From assembly GCA_037957365.1 (NCBI GenBank), contig JARHVA010000001.1:10484501-10548500 (forward strand): DNA of 64,000 bases. Reading direction: 5' to 3'. Below the pieces are notes generated by a model, which was not told where the DNA came from, ran no database searches, and saw only the letters and a list, made by a program, of their open reading frames with translations. This document shows, piece by piece, positions 34,295 to 48,000 of the stretch (the first letter of the stretch is position 1; every line of letters starts with the position of its first letter). The DNA is from Torreya grandis. Lineage: Eukaryota > Streptophyta > Pinopsida > Cupressales > Taxaceae. A program made the position numbers and the translations under genes.

Positions 34295-37193
34295 TGTTGG
34301 GTGAATATTTTGTCAACCAGCTAACCAGTGAGAAAAATAGGTCTTATCATCCACATCAAAGGAGATTGGTCAGCCCAGTGTGCATGTTTACTACATCAAA
34401 GGTGGACAAATCTCTCCTCTCATCAAGGGGAGGTTCCCTATAAATATGCAAGAGATATATACTATATATATAAGCAAAAAATAATACTCAGGGGTAGGAT
34501 ATGCCATCCATCTCTCTTCTTTTAGAGATGATGTTAATAAATAGAGGATAAAATCTAGGTGTAAACACTAAAGGCACTTCTCTTCTTTCAGAAGTGTTCT
34601 TGCAGAAAACAACAGGAGTTCTTTTAGGTAGCGATAATGGGATAGGTAGCAAAGGGCATAGTAACCAGCAGCCTGAGATGTAGCACAAAGTCTCCACCTC
34701 AACTACCCAGGAGTGAAATACGAAGGACAATAAGGGCACAAAGTCATCCCAAGGTCCTTTACATAGGAATAGAATACGAAGGATAATGAGGGCACAAAGT
34801 CATCCCAAGATCCTTTACATAGAAATAAACTAAAAATACACACTGAAGACAACTATAATAGCACAAAGTCTGAAAGTAACTGACTTCAGGACATCTTCCC
34901 CTTTACTTGCACTAGTTCTGCTTGTTAAATTAAATAAACAAGAATGCATCTAGAAGACAGACATAAGAACAATCTCCTAAAATGGCACAAGCTATAACAG
35001 CACAAAATCTGCAAGTAACTTGCTTTCTCATTTAGATAAAATAATATGAACAACAATTTGAGCTCAAAGTCTCAGTATTCACCTTTCAATTTGGGTAGAG
35101 TTTTGCTTCTATAAATGAAAAGATCTCCCTTGTATCAAATAAGAGATTACATTATATAGTAGCCAAGAAAGGCTTGGCACTTTGTTCCATGGAACAACCC
35201 ATGATGTATTCAATGCCTTGAATGCATTTTTAGTTTAGTCAAGGAGGGCCATACTGGAACTGGGTGTCTACCTTAACTGTGGCATGCTAATTCATCTAAT
35301 ATGTCTCTTCCTTAGTATGGACTATCTAGTCATTTTCTTGGTGTTTACACAGCTGTCCTTTTGCCTTTATTTCATGGAAGAAAAATAGGCCGCGTCCTTG
35401 ATTTGATGTGCATCAAAAATCTAATTGATCCATTGTTTCACCTACTAGAAATAACTTCCTTGAAGATATTTTGGCCTTTCCCTCTTTTTGCTACGATTTG
35501 AGCCCTCAGACTATCTTTCCCCTTTCTAGTTTTGTCTTTTCCTAGCATTTGAGCTCTCAGGGCTATATCCTCAACCTTGCTGGCTCTTTACACTCTTCCA
35601 TCAACGGTTCTTCCCCTTTGGCATTTTGGCCTTTGAATGCATTCATTCATGTCTGTCATCCTCCTTTACAATTCATTCATGTCTTTCCTGCTTGCTTTGG
35701 CTGCTTTCCATTGATCTCAACAAGTGACATGTGGCATTTTTGCTGCTTTTTAGAAAAACATATTAAAACCATCCGCAGTTGCCATGTGGCTCCCTCCACA
35801 GAAATCTAAGAGAAGCCTATTGAAAGAAGCTCTATAAGAAACTTGAAATGTGGACGCAAACACTTTTCATGCTCTACTGAGTTTTAACAAGACATGTGGC
35901 ATGTTCTACGAAGCTTTAGATACCTTTTGAGAGTCCTACAGAAGATGGCATGTGGCAGCTTCCATTGAGCTCCTAGAAACACTGTAGAAACATTTGGGAC
36001 TCATTTTGGATTCATGCATACAATGACACTTGTCGTGCTCTGCTTAACCTTAGCAACTCACCTGAGGCCCACCACAAACCTTATGAAACAAAAGGAAGAA
36101 ACTACAGATGTTGACACTTGTCAGCTTTTGCTGAGTTATAATAGAACATGTGGCACGTTCCACAACTTTGAAACTTATTAGAAATTGTGTCCCGATAGAC
36201 AACACTTGGCAGCTTCTGCTTCGACTCTATAAGGGACACATGGTGGCTTTCACTGCACTTTGAGGTTTGATCTTTTTTGGAGGGAACTTGCCCTTTAGGG
36301 TCTTGAAAGACGGTTCATTTTTTGAGTGTTGAGTGTCTTTCGTGAGGGTACCTACCCTTCAAGATCTTCTGGGTGGCCTTCAGGCTTTAATTCCTTCAGA
36401 CAATATGTCTGAAGGAATTTCTTCACTTTGTCTTTTTCCATCAGGCATTTTTCTGTGGGCTTTTCTCTTCGGTCGGGCTTATTTCCTTTGGACAAAAGTC
36501 CGAAGGAATTCCTTCAGGCTTTTTGTTCAAAGGAAATGGTCCTTAACAACTTTGCCACAAGAACTTTTTTGAAGGGATTCCCTATTTGCTTTTGCTTGCT
36601 ACCCTCTGTAAGGGCACTTGACTTGGTTCATTGCCCTTTGCAAGGGTATCTTTTTCCTTTGGCTTTGGGGTAGCCCCTTGAACCTGTCGATTGAACCGAC
36701 TAGTTTGAACGAACTTTGGTTCAACAGTTTAATCTTGCATTTGAAGCCATCCTTTTGTCCAAGTCTTTTTGATCTCTTTGAACCTATTGAACCTGTTGAA
36801 CCCATTGAACCAAAATGGTTCATGGTTCAAAGGTTCAATGGTTCATTCATTGCTTAGAAGCTTGCCGATGAACATTTTTTGTCGAACCAAGGCATTGAAC
36901 CAATCCTGAAAATGACTAAGTGTTGGAAACTTGTTCTTTTGATTAAACTCACCTGTAGAAGCCTTTGAACTTGTTGAACCTACTAATTTCAAGCATGTTG
37001 AGTCCGTAGAAACATATCTGCAGAGTTTGTAGATATAAGCCTGTAGAGTCTGTAGATTTCTGGAAAAGCTTTGAAAAATGAAGAGCTTGAATGCTCAGAA
37101 TAACTTTTGAAAAGGGGAGAGAGGATTTTGGTCTGTTGAACCAAAATAGTTCATAGATTGTCCCAAAAATGAGTGATATTTTTGGGGACAACA
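34295..37193 (-). repeat. 5' LTR of G1
   Basis: The 2,899-bp LTR has intact TG...CA ends. Minus-strand TATATAA is at 35,152-35,158, the probable promoter, with about 2 kb of U3 upstream. The block 34,587-34,923 is absent from the other LTR. The two G-box positions of the partner LTR read catgtggc (about 35,893) and cacatgg (about 36,237) here. Confidence 0.93.
34587..34923. repeat. LTR-specific 337-bp block with a 56-bp tandem duplication
   Basis: The partner LTR jumps from cacttctcttct to ttaaattaaataaac at about 25,796. Within the block, the unit aatacgaaggacaataaggg starts at 34,717 and recurs at 34,773. Either the other LTR lost the block or this one gained it. Confidence 0.85.
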
Positions 37194-37198
37194 CATTT

Positions 37199-37585
37199 AA
37201 TATCAAATCCATAGCTAAACACATCATAAATTCATAATTTCATGAAATTATCACATGATTTAAAATCCAAGATCCATCGTAAATCCATTAAAACACATAA
37301 ATATAAATCCATAATCAAGATAACAATTTAAAACTACATTTCATTATCTAAAAACCATAATCCATGTAAACACAAATAAATAATATAAAACATGATGTAT
37401 CACATAAATAAACTTAGATACCATCTAAACATAATCTAAGTAATCTAGATCCATAATCAAATAGCGCAAGATCATGTAAAAAATATGTGGCACATAAACT
37501 CATGCATATATATACAGAAGCTCAAATACACATCATAAAAATGTCATGATATAAGATATATACAAAGCCAACCCATAGAATGAGC
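37199..37585. other. A-rich flank of G1
   Basis: No gene is seen. Degenerate aatccat/ccataa motifs continue the same sequence type found at 25,330-25,478, before the G1 insertion, consistent with one interrupted locus. Confidence 0.45.
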
Positions 37586-37589
37586 CATA

Positions 37590-39300
37590 GATATGGCTAC
37601 TATGTAAACTAGCATTGGCTCAAGTGGATACTCCCTCTGCCTCCTACACTGCCTCCATCCTCACCTCCATCTCCTCCACCCCTCCCATCTCTCCTTCATG
37701 AGACACTCCCCACACTAGTTGTATCAATATTTGTCTGTTATGGAGTCTGACCCTGTGTGGCTATATGGGTGGCATATCTAAGAACCTCTAGTAGCTGATC
37801 TATAACTATCTTCTCATGGTACCAAAGCTCTATCACAACATCATGATACCTATCCATACTAATAGTATTCTATGGCACCATCATCCTACCCTGTGTCCCT
37901 CCCCCTACTGTAGATCCTGATATAGCTACATTTGTATCCCCTATCAGTACCTAAATTCTCTCACATTGGACATAATATATATCCTACTCTTGACACACTT
38001 CATCATAACTATCTTGTAATGAATCAAAATGCCCCTATAACTTAGTCAAGTTAGATAAATTGGCACTCTACTTGTAGTCTATCCCTATCTACTATCACTA
38101 CCTATATATCCATTTCTCCCTCCCCATCTCCTCCTCTCTCCTCCACATACACTATCTCTAAATCTCCTCTCCCATCGAGGCTTCACCACTCTCTCCTATC
38201 CTCCTCCAAACTGGTCCATCCACCATAAAAAGGTATACCATTATAGTCCTGACATCATTCACATCCACCCCTCTATCTCTTCCTCTAACAAAAGCTAAAG
38301 ACCTATCACCTATAGATCTAGTAACTTATCCTTAGAGTCATCTCTCCTATATACATGTGGTTCCTTGGGTATATCCTAAAGTAGTCCAAACTACCACCAC
38401 ACATGCCCAAACTAAAATAACTCTACATGTTCTATGTGATGCCCTCACAACCACCTCATCCGTTACCCCACAATCAACTCCGTATCCATCTCTGGCAATG
38501 ATAGAAATATAACATATGGCCTCCATGCCACCTCCTCCTCCTCCAACTCTTTTAAATACATCAATAGTGATCTAAGTCTCATACTCTCCCATCTCTATGT
38601 GGATGGGCGAAGTTGTCTCTCTATCATAAAAATCCCACACTAAATGCAAATCAGTGCCATATCATCCATGGTAGCTTTGGTGGTTGAACTACCCATATAT
38701 GATCATAGGCCCATCACTATAGTATGAAGGTCACATCTAGACCAAAGCATCATTGTGTCTTCCATCCCTAGAAGTCTCTGTATATCTGCATTAAAAGTCT
38801 AGTAGCCCATGTAAACACTATACGATGCTCCCAAATATATGTTAGTACCCCTATTAAACTCCATGTAAATCTCACACCACCTAAATCAGGCAATGCATAA
38901 CAAGAGATAGCCAACATCATCATAGTAATCACTCGTCTCCTAGTTTGGTCTTGATCATATAAAACCTCAAAAATAAACCCTCCCACTGTGAAAGTAATAT
39001 TTATAGCATCCTCTCCATACAAACATGTCAATGCTACTGATCATCCTCTCTCATCCATCAAAATAATGTCTTCCCTTGCACCAAAATTCATAATATCTGA
39101 TATATATCCTATAATGTTAGGGTCATCTCCCTCATAAGTAGCCAAGAGGTCTATGTAGCTGGATCGCATTGCTTTAATAATGCCATGAGTAGACTCTAAT
39201 CTCTATGCACTTGGTGAAAAGGGCATAGTCCACCTAGTCCTATAGCCTTTATATGCTCCCTACATCTACCATCACCTATTGAAGCCACTCCAACAATGGT
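37590..39300 (-). pseudogene. Broken gene, possibly plant mobile domain (PMD)-like
   Basis: The minus strand reads protein-like over about 1.7 kb with stops at typical C-to-T positions. The best block (39,031-38,768) contains GEDAINITFTVGGFIFEVL, ISCYALPDLGGVRFTWSLIG and HRIVFTWATRLLMQIYRDF, reminiscent of the PMD motif with YAWG..L..LYR. Farther on are a coiled-coil-like stretch (FDSLQDSYDEVCQE, about 38,010), YHDVVIELWYHEKIVIDQLL (about 37,830) and a Gly/Glu-rich tail (about 37,700-37,620), the layout of many PMD proteins. It is antisense to the LTR start at 40,552, as reported for extra ORFs in some Tat Gypsy elements. The family call is tentative. Confidence 0.4.
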
Positions 39301-40538
39301 GGAACTCAATCATGTATGGTAAGCAATATGTGTGTCTACAATCACATGAACCCCTAAGGTTTTTTTAGTTTCCTACACCACTAACTCTATGTTCTAATTT
39401 TTCTCTTCTACCACCATCGAACCTGATTCTTAAGAATTAACACTGACCTTTATGTGATCGATGATGATTAGCACCCCATCATCATCGATTATCTAATTAA
39501 CATTGATCCATAAATAATCAATGGTCGATTGGAGGAATCAATATCAATCTACTATGGATCGATATTGACTCCTGCTAACTTGCCCTACCTCTAAGAAATG
39601 TAAAAATATCCAAAACACAAAAAAATAACATATAAAAAACCAAAAATTAAAAACACAAAAAAACTTACACCCTACCTCATCATGTGATCATCATCACCTT
39701 CATGACCACTCCTGCTAGCCTCCATCTTATATACTTTAGTTAAACGTATAGACATGTGCCAAAATTTACTCTATTACAAACATGTTTTGGAATCATAAAT
39801 GAGATTCCACCATGTCTAGAGTACTATATATAGCCCTAAGAAATAAATCATGATTATTTTATGATCATCACTGATTCTACAATAATCACCATCAATTTCT
39901 AGTTAATAGACATCCATTAGGGAAATTGAGATCGATTCTATTCTCCTTAGCACTATTTGCTTTCCTTGACCCTACTATATGTTTTGACCCAAGACCACAT
40001 GAGTTCACTTGCTATCACTATCCCCTTATTTACCACCATATACCCTTGGTTAGTAGATATAGACCCTTTGTTGGTCCCACAGCCTTTTCAAAAGGCCTAC
40101 ATTCCCTTTGGGACATTTCCCTTGTGAATCTGAGAATGTATTATATCCTACAAACATTTATCTCTAGGTCATGCCCATAACCCACACACACTAGATGCTT
40201 TGGTCGGCCCATGCTAGCCTTTATTCTCTAGATCACCTTTGCTTGTGTATACTTTTTCATAGTTATAACAATATGTTATTTGTTTATCTTGGGGCATTAC
40301 TACCTCTATTATCATGTGTCTTGAAAGTGCATACTTAGTGTTATTCTAACTAGTTGGTTGCTCATCTCATTTTTTTAACCTATACCTATAATATCCATTA
40401 CCCTTTACTTCAAACCCATCACTGCTTTGTTTTCCTACACTGGCTCTTGGTTTGAGGTGGGATGCCTCCCCAAATAAACCTAGGGCATTGGACCCATCCT
40501 AGTTTTTATTTCATGGTAGATTATCACAAACTGCTCAA
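39301..40538. other. Probable 3' non-coding region of a plus-strand Gypsy remnant (G3)
   Basis: No domain is recognised. Short repeats of atcgat and attgat occur at 39,440-39,570. A plus-strand frame at 39,926-40,180 begins with a hydrophobic stretch (ILFSLALFAFL) but has no other support. The region leads directly into a polypurine tract and LTR start. Confidence 0.4.
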
Positions 40539-40560
40539 CAAAAGGGGAAAATGTAGACAC
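40539..40560 (+). promoter_or_regulatory. Polypurine tract and LTR start (G3)
   Basis: The sequence AAAAGGGGAAAA is followed immediately by TGTAGACAC at 40,552. A purine tract directly before a TG-starting sequence is the standard 3' internal/LTR junction of a plus-strand LTR element. Confidence 0.65.
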
Positions 40561-42045
40561 TAAATTTACACCATTATATTAGTATGAGTATATGTGACTT
40601 ACGACTTCCCCATTCCTTTTTACGTTATTTAATTTAGGTTTACCAATTACTATCTTACTTCATGTAATTAGTCTTTTACTAATTACTTTCTACCTAGGTA
40701 ACTAATTTTAACTACTTAACCCTCCTTAAATCTAATCAAATCTCCCCAAATATATTAGAAGTAAGTTGTTTGTAACCTCTTAACAACCTCTCGCTAGTTG
40801 GACTTCATTTAAAATAGCCTAGGACTAAGTTTAACCTCATAGATTGGATTTGTTTAAATGAACTTGGCAAACTTAGACTAAATCAACACTAATTCCCTTC
40901 ATCATTTTTGATCCTATTAGGATCGCCATCAATTTAAACTCAAACCATCCTCAAGCAGAAGGATCCTCGAATTAGTATACTAGAATGCTAGAGAAATTTT
41001 CTTGGAATACTTCTGGAAGAATGAAATACCTATCTTAATCCATACCCACTCATTCAAAGATTGAGAGTATCCCCATCAATGTGATAATTCTTTGTAATAT
41101 TAGAATCATTTCAAAGGTAAATAAATTGGTCGTTTAAATATATTTTGATTCCTATATTGTTTGATTATGTTCTATTTATTTCCCTTAATCTGGTTAGATT
41201 ATCATTAACTATTCCTAAAGACATTTCAAATCCCCAAAATCTTGCCTTTAGGCCCAATCTTGAGATTTCTTTCCCCATTATCAAGATCGATGGTGATTCC
41301 TCACATAAATTTTCCCCACTTAATATAATCATTAGTGATTCTAAATAATTGACATCAATCCTTGTGTTCTTACTTGCTATCTACAATCTGAAGCTAATTT
41401 AACAATGCAAATTAATTTCAATTAGTTGTTTTTGGTCTTAAAATCATGAATCTTTATTTGTAAATGACATTACCAGGATTTATACATGATGTGGTTTCCA
41501 TCTATGATTTGTCCATAGTCCTTCACCCATTCTTCATATATCAGAGTGATGTTTCCTTTGAGCTAGGACTTTGTACAATTGTGTTTGTCCCTACTCTCGT
41601 CATAGTCACTAAACAATTAGAAGTAATATAGGCACAAGAAGATTCAACTATAGATTATTATAATGAACATTCTGTTAATATCCATGCAATAGATTAATCC
41701 ATTTCATTTTAGTATCACATCTATATTATCATATGCTTTTTTGTAATTTTTATTATTACATTTTCTGCTTAATTGCTTTATATAGTGGGTTGACATCCTC
41801 TTAAGGAAGTGTAACACTTCTTAGAACTTGTTTAGCTTTAGGAAATCCACCTATATATCCTATTAATCAATATTTTTTGAGTTGTCTCTTATGTGCAAGT
41901 AATCATTCCTAGCCAAAAAAGAGTTCCCACTTCACTAAATTAATGGTGCACAACCTTCATCATAGTTATCCCTTTAAAACCTTGTATCACAATTTCCATT
42001 TTTAGGAAGTTTATTTATTAATAAAAAATGAACAAATATATACTA

Positions 42046-42076
<31 letters not shown>

Positions 42077-45000
42077 TAAGTGTCCAAAATGAGTTAAAAT
42101 AAGAAATAAGTTTTAAAGTACCCTATCAGGTCCTAAAAGACAAGTTTTAGTCTTCTGAAGATGTTATTCTACTCCAAGTGGTGTGGAAGTTTCAAACTTT
42201 GCTTGACACCTTGATTGGCTCTCCAAAACTACCCTTTGCCTTGGCTTGTGGAATGACAAGTGGCCTTATTAATGGTAAAATAATGTTTATTTACACCTTT
42301 TATCTACTCTTGACACCTCTCAACTGATCTCTTTAGGTTCTCTTTGACACATCACTTTATTATCTTGCTAGGTGTCTAGAAATCTCTTCACCTCACTAGG
42401 CCAATCTTGTTTATAAGTGTCAAAACTTGAATTTATCTTCTCCAACTCATCCTATATCCATGTATGGTTTATTAAAATTATATTATACCTATAAAAATTA
42501 TTGTTAAGTCTCAAACCAACCCTAATAACTTGTTTTGCACCAAAAGCTCCATTTTGGCCTCATTTTTTGTAGCCCTAAAATCATGCAAACCTCCTTGTGT
42601 ATATAAGTGTACAAATTTTAATAAGAAAATAAAGGCATATTTGAGGACTCAAAATTTAATTACATCTTCATTCCAAGTTTCAGGTCTTGAGAGTGACTAG
42701 AAGTGTCCTTTTCATCTATTTCTCTCACCTTACTAGGTTTCAATTAGGCATCTTTGCCTAGAGACTAAATTTTGGATCTATAAGATTCCCACACATGTAA
42801 AACCTAAAATTAACATTTTATTAAATTTTATTATCTCTTTATTATCCTCCATGTCAAATTTGAGATTCTTACACCTTGTATGAACCTCCCAAGTAGCTTA
42901 AAATAGTCCTTTTTGGCCTGTTTCCTATAATTTTGTACCTACAAGTATCAACCAATGGCATGGGGATATGATTATGGGAGTTTTAGACATCATCCATGTT
43001 TTTTAATGTATTTTAGAATTCATATAAATCCTTTTCTCTCTCACTGGGTTGAAACTCACCCGTTTGGGCAACTTGTGAGTGCCTTGCACTCTTAAGGATG
43101 ATTCATAAAGGACAGGATTTGGATGAACATCCAAATTCCATGAATCATGAGTGAAAAGGGGTTTCATATTATTCATAATATACTGATCTACCATACATAC
43201 TTTAGTGGAGGATATGAATAATACTAGGAGACCCTCGGCTAGTAGGTTGTGTGTTTTTGAGGTCTAGAGAAAGATGTGGCCTATATGTGATGTTTTGACA
43301 TTGAATTTGAATTTCCAATGAACTCTATAGGTCTGAGATATCTACCATGACCTGATCACTTGATCCTCTTGTCATATTTATTCTTCAACCCTACTAGACA
43401 CACCACTAGTTAATGCCTAGGGCTCTCAAGCCAACTAACTCAAATTACCCTAGCTGTCTATGTTTTTTCATTTCTCCTTTACTCAATGATTGGAAACTTC
43501 ATAGAATACTTGTCTATAATACTTAACATATCCATAGGGTAATACATATTCTTGACTCAACTCCTTTAGTTCCTCAATCAAAGTCTCCAAGTTATAATGC
43601 TTTGATAAGGGTATATATAATTAGCTAACTAGACATTTTGGCATGCTTGTAGATTTCCATCAGATGTGAAAACCCATGTAAGTGGTCATTGTGATTTGAT
43701 CAGTTATATTTTACACTTCATTATTCTCCCTAAGGTAATTAAAACCATTTCATACCTATGTGAAGTCAACTCTACCTTGAGAAACTTGTAGCCTTTTCTA
43801 GTTCAATGACTGGTTGTAGGTTATCATCTCAAGGTTTTAGGTCTTCTTTTGACATTTGACAATGCAATTTCTAAGTAAATTCATAAATATTATATATGCA
43901 TTGAAATCATAGCCAAATATTAATGTTTCATAACCTATTTACCTCCTCCATATAGTGAAATTTATATTAGGTCTATGGTATATGAAATGAGGTTCTCCAA
44001 CTCATCTATACTTTATATGCTTTCCTTGTGAGATGGTACCTTGTGAGACCAATTCATCATTTTGAGATGTTAAGGTAACTTTTACCATATTTATAACCTT
44101 CATAAAATCTCTTTCTTACCCCTGAATTCATACCAAATAAACAATCTCCATTTGGTTAAGTAGAGAACCTTCTCCTCTTAGCAATTTGTAGGTGACTATT
44201 AGATAGCTTGATTACATTCTAGGGTTTAAGATCTTCACTCTTAAAAATAGTGATCATCTCAATACTTTTTATATTGTTGATAATATATAATCCTTTCAAA
44301 ATTTACTCTCAATTCACTATGACTTCACCACCTATAGTGTTCAAAACTGCCCTCTCAAAGTGACGGTAGGTGACTATTTAGAGAAGAGTTTGAGCATTAA
44401 GCTTGAAAGTTAATCTTCTAATCTGTCATGGCCTTTAAGATATCCAAATATTATGTAATTTTAATTCTCACTATCCCAAAAGTTTTACTGGACACTTCAT
44501 GATCTTTTCAACCTCTTGCCTTCTTAAATACGTACATAGACCTGTATATATGTATAAAGGTTGCAGACCCTATCTCCCTGACCATCTCTTGAATTGCAAG
44601 TGGTTAGGTACTTTAAATTGTTTGTTACTCCTATCCTCATTTGCATCTACACTGATTCATACATCAACCTTATTCTTATTTTGATGACAATTACCTTTCA
44701 GTGTAAAAGGGGACCTCCAGGTCTGTCACCTATAAGTCTCATTTTGCTTGCATAGGCTATTAAGAGAGTCACTTCTTGAATATTAAACACTACTAACACA
44801 TTGACACTACCAAATCTTGTCTTAGCTCCTTTCCACTCACTCAATAGCTTACAAACCCTCTGATTTAGCATATGTCATCTTCAAATCATCCATTTCCCTG
44901 TACGAACTATGTATGTAATCAATTTGTATACAAGTTTTATGTAGGAGAGTTAGAGATCATGAGTCCATGCATTCATGATAATGATATTCAATATGACCAT

Positions 45001-48000
45001 TTAGTGTCAAATTAATTTATATGAGTCTATTATACACTTTTACATGGTTTGTACACCTCAATATGAATCCTAGGCTTCATGGATATTCACCTACAAGTCT
45101 GCAGACTTGTGGGTGAATGAAACTTTTCCAAATCCATTATTGAAGAATAAATTGAGTCCAAAACAGTTATATTGAGATAAAACATGCTAAAAAATGTCCT
45201 CCTTATATGATATCATAGATATTTATTTCCAATTGGACCAAACTTGGCATTCAAACATACTGAAAACTGCATAACACAGACCATGTCTCTAAAGAGAAAA
45301 ACACTTGAAGAATGCATATAAGAATCACATTCTAAGAGAAATTACATGATTATTATGAATTTAAGGAATATTTCATATAATATGAGTCATTTGGAACTCC
45401 TGAGGGTGATAAACATCTCAAACCAACTAGAAACACACTTATAGCTAAGTGATATGTTCACATAGTTGAGACACTTTTCCTCTTATTGAAGACACTTCAT
45501 GAAGATGAATTAGCTTATGAAACTACCATTTACGAGATATATTTTAACTCTTAAAACATACATTAAAACCATTCTTCTCCATCAAATTCTGAAGTGGATA
45601 AACAAAAGCAAAATTAGACCCTGCTTAGATGGACAAGGCATAGTGACATGTTGTCACTTTTAGTGATTATTAATAAAAATTATGGGACATTAATATGAAA
45701 AAAATTACACTATTTTAAATATTATTATGAACCCTAACAATTTCCAAAATTTTAGCTCCTAACTCTCTCTCTCCTGGACGTACCATCTACTTGAATTTTG
45801 CCTTTCTGAGTTTATGAAGGCAATGATGAAGGAGAGAGAATGTATGAAGCATATATACAACCTAAAACTCGGTATAAAGACTTCAAATGATCTTAAGAAT
45901 CCAAATTAACACTTTGAAACTATTTTTACCCATAATAAAATATTCCAAGGCCGTACAAGTGCCCAAAATTACTTGTAAAGTGGCATTTTGCTTAGTTTAG
46001 GCATTGAACTGCATATTTTGTTAGTATCTAACCATAAATAGAAATTTTATGAATTTTTTATGACATAAATTATGCTATTTATTATTTAAATTTTTTAATT
46101 TGAGGATGGTACATACAACTCCACAAAATATGCCAAAAGGTGGCCAAAATGATAATTTAGCATAATAGAACTTAACAAAATGTTAATACATGATATTGTC
46201 ACATTAAATATGAATTAATGACATTTTATAATTAATATAAACCATTTCAAACTTTTTACCATGTTTGACAACATCAAGATGATGGAGTTCATATTGAACT
46301 CATGCAACTGTAGGACTCCTGCATACCATTACTACAACCATAACATCATTAGACAAATAAAATGTGCAAAAACTCAAAGGATCTATTATTATTTAAATGA
46401 CAAAATATAAACATCCATATCTTTATCTATCCACCATCAGTCTAGGAGAAGCATAAGGAGTGCTTATAAATAGGCAAGGAAGTTTTGTATTATGCAACAA
46501 ATAGTTTTTTGCACAAGCTAACAATATGTAGAATGAAATATTTTACACAAAAAAATATGGTTCATGCAAATATTTATCATAAAAAACCAAATAATAAACT
46601 CCAAAACCAAGCTTAACTCCTAAATGGGTGAGAACAAGGCTAGAAATAAAACTAGTTTGGTAAAATCCCAAACCACTAACTAGTTGGAGGTGAAGTGACT
46701 GTTGACCAGATTTGGTCTACATACTAAAAATATGCCCAGTCCAAGAGTCCAATGGAAGGAGCAGGATCCTAATTGAAGAGTGACCCATTGTCACAAAGAT
46801 CAGATAGACATCAAGTGGGGATCATATAGCTTTTAAAAATCTTTTGAAAGCACTTTAAGCAATTTTAAAGGATGATCTAATTGATCATCAAGAAATAAGT
46901 CTACAATAGAAAATGAAGGGTCCAAATAGGTTTCATGGTGTCTAAAGCATTCAAGGAGATTGAACTAGGTTTCACAAGCTTTAAAATGTCATCATAGACC
47001 TTGAAATATTGATCAAAAGATGGATTGTGTAAATTTTAGGAATTAGACCATTGTTAAGACATCACATAGGAAATAAGCAAACTAGTTCATTTTCACATTT
47101 TATATATGATCTCAGAAAGCCTCACGAGCAATAGGATTATAGTACCATAAAGTACCTTATGCTGAAAACATATCCTACAAGTTTCAAGTCTGCATGAGCT
47201 TCAAGTTATGGAGTTCTAAAGTTGGTCATGTAGAGTAGGATAGTCATGCAAATGTTAAATTCAGGCTTAAATGAATATCCATTGATATTCAAATAACCAT
47301 ATGGTTGTGTGGACATCTTATGAAGACACATAAACCAACTTGTTTAAGCATTTTTATCTCCACTTAGAAAGCTTGTGAAGCCAGTGGATCAAGTGGGCAT
47401 AATCATTTTGAACCTAGGAATGTCTCTGACAAATTTGGTCTCTCCATGATTTTTGTGCTTCAAGATATCAATTTCCAAAATTGGTTGAATAATGGGATAT
47501 GTTTGTGCGAGATTCAAATTAAAGCTCAATCAAAAATCTATTAGATCTTAAATTTTATGGTCTATGAGACATCAAATATATCCATGGGGACGTCAAATGA
47601 TGTTCATGTGAATTTTATATTTAAGCATGATAAATTAGCCATTGGGGTTTCAAATAGGTCCAAGATCAATGGCTCACATTCAATTATACACCTTGATCCA
47701 ATGGAGTGAGGAAACTTGATAGTTTTAGTGCATCCCCAAAATATCAATAGAGCACATTTAATCATATATCAAGATAAACGGAGTGAGATAAGTCAAAAGG
47801 GTCAAAGGATCTTGATGATGAATACAAAGAGGACAATTGTCAAAAGTTAGTGGGTCTTGGTAAAATAGTGAGGACTCATGTGTATTCATACATCTAGATC
47901 TAATGGTGTGAGTATAGTCAATAAGTTAGCGTATTTATAGGACCAATAAGTATAAAGATAGTTGGGCACAATATAAATAGTCTGAGTTAGCAATCGATAG

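Larger units (their letters stand above)
25484..37193 (-). mobile_element. Tat-like Ty3/Gypsy LTR retrotransposon G1, complete but inactive
   Basis: The element is 11,710 bp and flanked by a perfect 5-bp duplication CATTT (25,479-25,483 and 37,194-37,198). LTRs are 25,484-28,117 (3') and 34,295-37,193 (5'). The minus-strand order is PBS, gag, protease, extra RNase H, RT, RNase H, integrase, which is Gypsy with integrase last. Stops, frameshifts and lost catalytic residues make it inactive. Over the first ~165 bases the LTRs differ at about nine positions, so the insertion is not recent. The tRNA-Arg-type PBS and extra RNase H point to the Tat branch. Confidence 0.95.

Noticed and set aside
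39926..40180. Small secreted protein starting with a hydrophobic stretch
   Set aside because: One ATG frame of 84 codons with no homology, no gene context and composition like its surroundings.
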